A stretch of DNA of 7,896 nt from Melaminivora alkalimesophila (lineage in GTDB: Bacteria; Pseudomonadota; Gammaproteobacteria; Burkholderiales; Burkholderiaceae_C): contig NZ_ALEE01000184.1 in assembly GCF_000282995.1 (NCBI RefSeq), positions 1-7,896 on the forward strand, given 5' to 3'. Each line of letters opens with the position of its first letter. Position 1 is the stretch's first letter. Shown in pieces: positions 6,404 through 7,896 of this stretch. The position numbers and the translations under genes are program-made. Under the pieces are notes generated by a model. The model was not told the DNA's origin. It searched no databases and saw only the letters and a list, made by a program, of their open reading frames with translations.

Positions 6404-7309
6404 TCAGCCGACGGACTGCGGGTCGAAATCCAGACGGTAGTTCTGCGGCCCGCGCTGCGCCACCTTCAGCGCGCCCATGCGGTTGCCCAGGGCGGCGCAG
6501 CGCACCAGCGGCCAGCCGTGCGCCAGCCCGTACAGCAGGCCGCCACGCCAGGCGTCGCCGCAGCCGGTCGGATCCACCACCTCCGCGGGCGGGGTGGCGG
6601 CCACGTGCGTGCGCTGCCCCGCCTCCCACACCTCGCAGCCCTGCGCGCCCAGCGTGACGACCAGGCCACGCACCCGCTGCGAGATCTCGGCCAGCGACAG
6701 CCCGGTGCGCTCGCACAGCATCTTGCCCTCGTAGTCGTTCACGGTGACCCAGCTGGCCTGGTCGATGAAGCCGCGCAGCTCGCCGCCGCCGAACATCGGC
6801 AGGCCCTGGCCCGGGTCGAACACGAAGGGAATGCCGGCCGCCGCGAACTGGGCGGCATGCTCGAGCATGGCCTCGCGCCCATCGGGGGCGATGATGCCGA
6901 GCGTGGCGCCGCAATCGGGCTCGATGCGGCTGCGGTGCGCGTGCAGCATCGCGCCCGGATGAAAGGCCGTGATCTGGTTGTTGTCCCGGTCGGTCATGAT
7001 CATCGCCTGGGCGGTGTATGCATCGCCGGCCTGGCCCACGAAGCGGGTGTCGATGCCGAGCGCCTGCATCCGCTCCAGGTATTCGCCGCCGTCGCTGCCC
7101 AGCATCGCCATGGGCAGGGGCGTGCCGCCCAGCAGCTTCAGCGCGTAGGCGATGTTGCCGGCGCAGCCACCATAGTCGCGCCGCAGCGTCGGCACCAGGA
7201 AGGACACGTTCAGGATGTGCAGTTGCTCGGGCAGGATCTGCTCGGCAAAGCGCCCCTCGAAGCTCATGATGGTGTCAAAGGCCAGGGAGCCGCAGATCAA
7301 CGCTGCCAT
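6404..7309 (-). CDS. PfkB-family carbohydrate/nucleoside kinase (adenosine-kinase-like)
   Basis: A 301-residue member of the ribokinase/PfkB superfamily, which transfers the ATP gamma-phosphate to a sugar or nucleoside hydroxyl. Visible motifs: N-terminal substrate lobe with GSLAFDTI (7-14), the first PfkB signature region GGCAGNIAYALKLLG (48-61), NDYE (191-194, the NxxE metal/phosphate motif) and DPTGCGDAWRGG (246-257), whose GxGD forms the anion hole with catalytic base D252. Cys replaces the more usual Ala in GAGD. Length is normal. Relatives are often annotated as adenosine kinase or just carbohydrate kinase; the substrate cannot be told from sequence. The start is supported by AAAGGAA (complement of 7320-7326), 10 bases upstream. 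It lies 54 bases after the DUF3426 gene on the same strand and is probably cotranscribed with it. Confidence 0.9.
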   Translation of the reverse strand: MAALICGSLAFDTIMSFEGRFAEQILPEQLHILNVSFLVPTLRRDYGGCAGNIAYALKLLGGTPLPMAMLGSDGGEYLERMQALGIDTRFVGQAGDAYTAQAMIMTDRDNNQITAFHPGAMLHAHRSRIEPDCGATLGIIAPDGREAMLEHAAQFAAAGIPFVFDPGQGLPMFGGGELRGFIDQASWVTVNDYEGKMLCERTGLSLAEISQRVRGLVVTLGAQGCEVWEAGQRTHVAATPPAEVVDPTGCGDAWRGGLLYGLAHGWPLVRCAALGNRMGALKVAQRGPQNYRLDFDPQSVG

Positions 7310-7363
7310 GGGGTGGATTTTCCTTTCAAGCTAGGGAGATGCCGGCCATCGGCCGCGCGTTCG

Positions 7364-7896
7364 TCATGGATGGAAGGCCAGCAGGCGGTAGCCCACAACC
7401 ACCGGCCCGGCCAGCTGCACGGCCACGCTGCTGCCCCAGGAGGCGCCCGGATCCAGCTCCGCGGGAGCGCCCAGCTCCCGCTGCGGATCGAGCACGCGGC
7501 GCACCAGCGGCCGGTCCTGGGCATCGGTCAGCGTCAGCTCCAGCTGCGGCATGGCGACGGGGTAGGTTGCCGTGTTGCGCAGGTCCACGCGCAGCTCGTA
7601 GCGGCCCGCCGCCCCGTGGGCGCGCGTGAAGGAGGAGCTGTCGATGACCACGGCCGCGATGTCGCGCGGCGCCTGCAGCCTGCAGCCCATCGGGATGCAC
7701 AACTGCTGCAGCGCCGCGCGCGCCAGCGGATAGCGCGCAGCAAGCGCGTCGCGGTGTTGCAGCAGCACCTGCGCCGCCAGCAAGGCCGCCAGCGCCAGGG
7801 CCAGCAGGCCCAGCACGCCCCGCACGGCCGGGTGGCGCCAGAACGCGCTGCGGCGCGCGGCGCGCACGAACTGTGGCTCGGCGCCGGGCGCCGCCG
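7364..7896 (-). CDS. DUF3426 single-pass membrane protein, 5' end outside window
   Basis: The reading frame is open from the window edge through a GTG codon at 7865-7867 (internal here, not the start) to the stop at 7364. About 176 residues are seen. A basic segment (FVRAARRSAFW) leads into one transmembrane helix (VLGLLALALAALLAAQVLL, about 7760-7816). A DUF3426 domain follows, with its typical opening LCIPMGCRLQAPRDI (Cys pair C-x4-C at about 7682-7699) and IDSSSF, then beta-rich sequence (LRVDLRNTATYPVAMPQLELTLTD) to the end. Relatives carry an N-terminal zinc ribbon of the MJ0042 type in the cytoplasm, which would lie outside the window; the DUF domain would be periplasmic. No function is established for the family. 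In related genomes I recall prmA upstream; that cannot be seen here. Confidence 0.88.
   Translation of the reverse strand, partial: AAPGAEPQFVRAARRSAFWRHPAVRGVLGLLALALAALLAAQVLLQHRDALAARYPLARAALQQLCIPMGCRLQAPRDIAAVVIDSSSFTRAHGAAGRYELRVDLRNTATYPVAMPQLELTLTDAQDRPLVRRVLDPQRELGAPAELDPGASWGSSVAVQLAGPVVVGYRLLAFHP

Noticed and set aside
5427..6914. 495-codon minus-strand open frame across the histone-like gene into the kinase gene
   Set aside because: It is antisense to a Lys/Ala repeat gene, which forces Ala/Val/Phe-rich output, and it is in the wrong frame over the clearly real PfkB gene.
7865..7867. GTG as the start of the DUF3426 protein
   Set aside because: The frame stays open to the window edge with family-like sequence (QFVRAARR), so this codon is an internal valine and the gene is partial.

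Overview
The window is very GC-rich (roughly 70% by eye) and has the gene content and protein style of a beta-proteobacterium of the order Burkholderiales, most likely family Comamonadaceae (Acidovorax/Alicycliphilus/Melaminivora-like). I base this on protein wording (NrdB opening MLNWDEE, a Lys/Ala-rich histone with a WPFP tail, DUF3426 next to a PfkB kinase) and on gene order, not on a database search. It reads as an ordinary, vertically inherited chromosomal core region. I see no insertion sequence, phage gene, CRISPR array, tRNA or rRNA.

Layout: (1) Positions 1-398 hold the 3' end of a sigma-54-dependent response regulator, probably pilR. (2) ampD (385-969) overlaps its end by 14 bases and encodes the cytoplasmic anhydro-muropeptide amidase. 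(3) A 243-base intergenic region follows, with two NrdR-box-like operators one integral number of helical turns apart. (4) nrdA (1213-4071) and nrdB (4210-5394) encode the two subunits of an aerobic class Ia ribonucleotide reductase. (5) A Lys/Ala-rich histone H1-like protein lies at 5596-6351. (6) A perfect 9-bp GC hairpin (6375-6397) sits between convergent genes. (7) On the minus strand, a DUF3426 membrane protein (7364 to beyond the window end) is followed after 54 bases by a PfkB-family sugar/nucleoside kinase (6404-7309).

Functionally, NrdA and NrdB together reduce ribonucleotides to deoxyribonucleotides. All recognisable catalytic, radical-transfer and iron-ligand residues are present. 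NrdA carries a canonical N-terminal ATP-cone and what looks like a second, degenerate one. The paired NrdR-like boxes suggest that the operon is repressed when (d)ATP is plentiful. The histone-like gene is a nucleoid protein in the same orientation but has its own ribosome binding site and a 201-base leader. The minus-strand pair looks like a separate small operon.

I did not find a convincing undescribed system. The most rewarding items are the dyad architecture of the nrd operator, the tandem ATP-cone arrangement, a possible Shine-Dalgarno-masking hairpin at the pilR/ampD junction, the aromatic C-terminal tail of the histone-like protein, and the unassigned substrate of the kinase.
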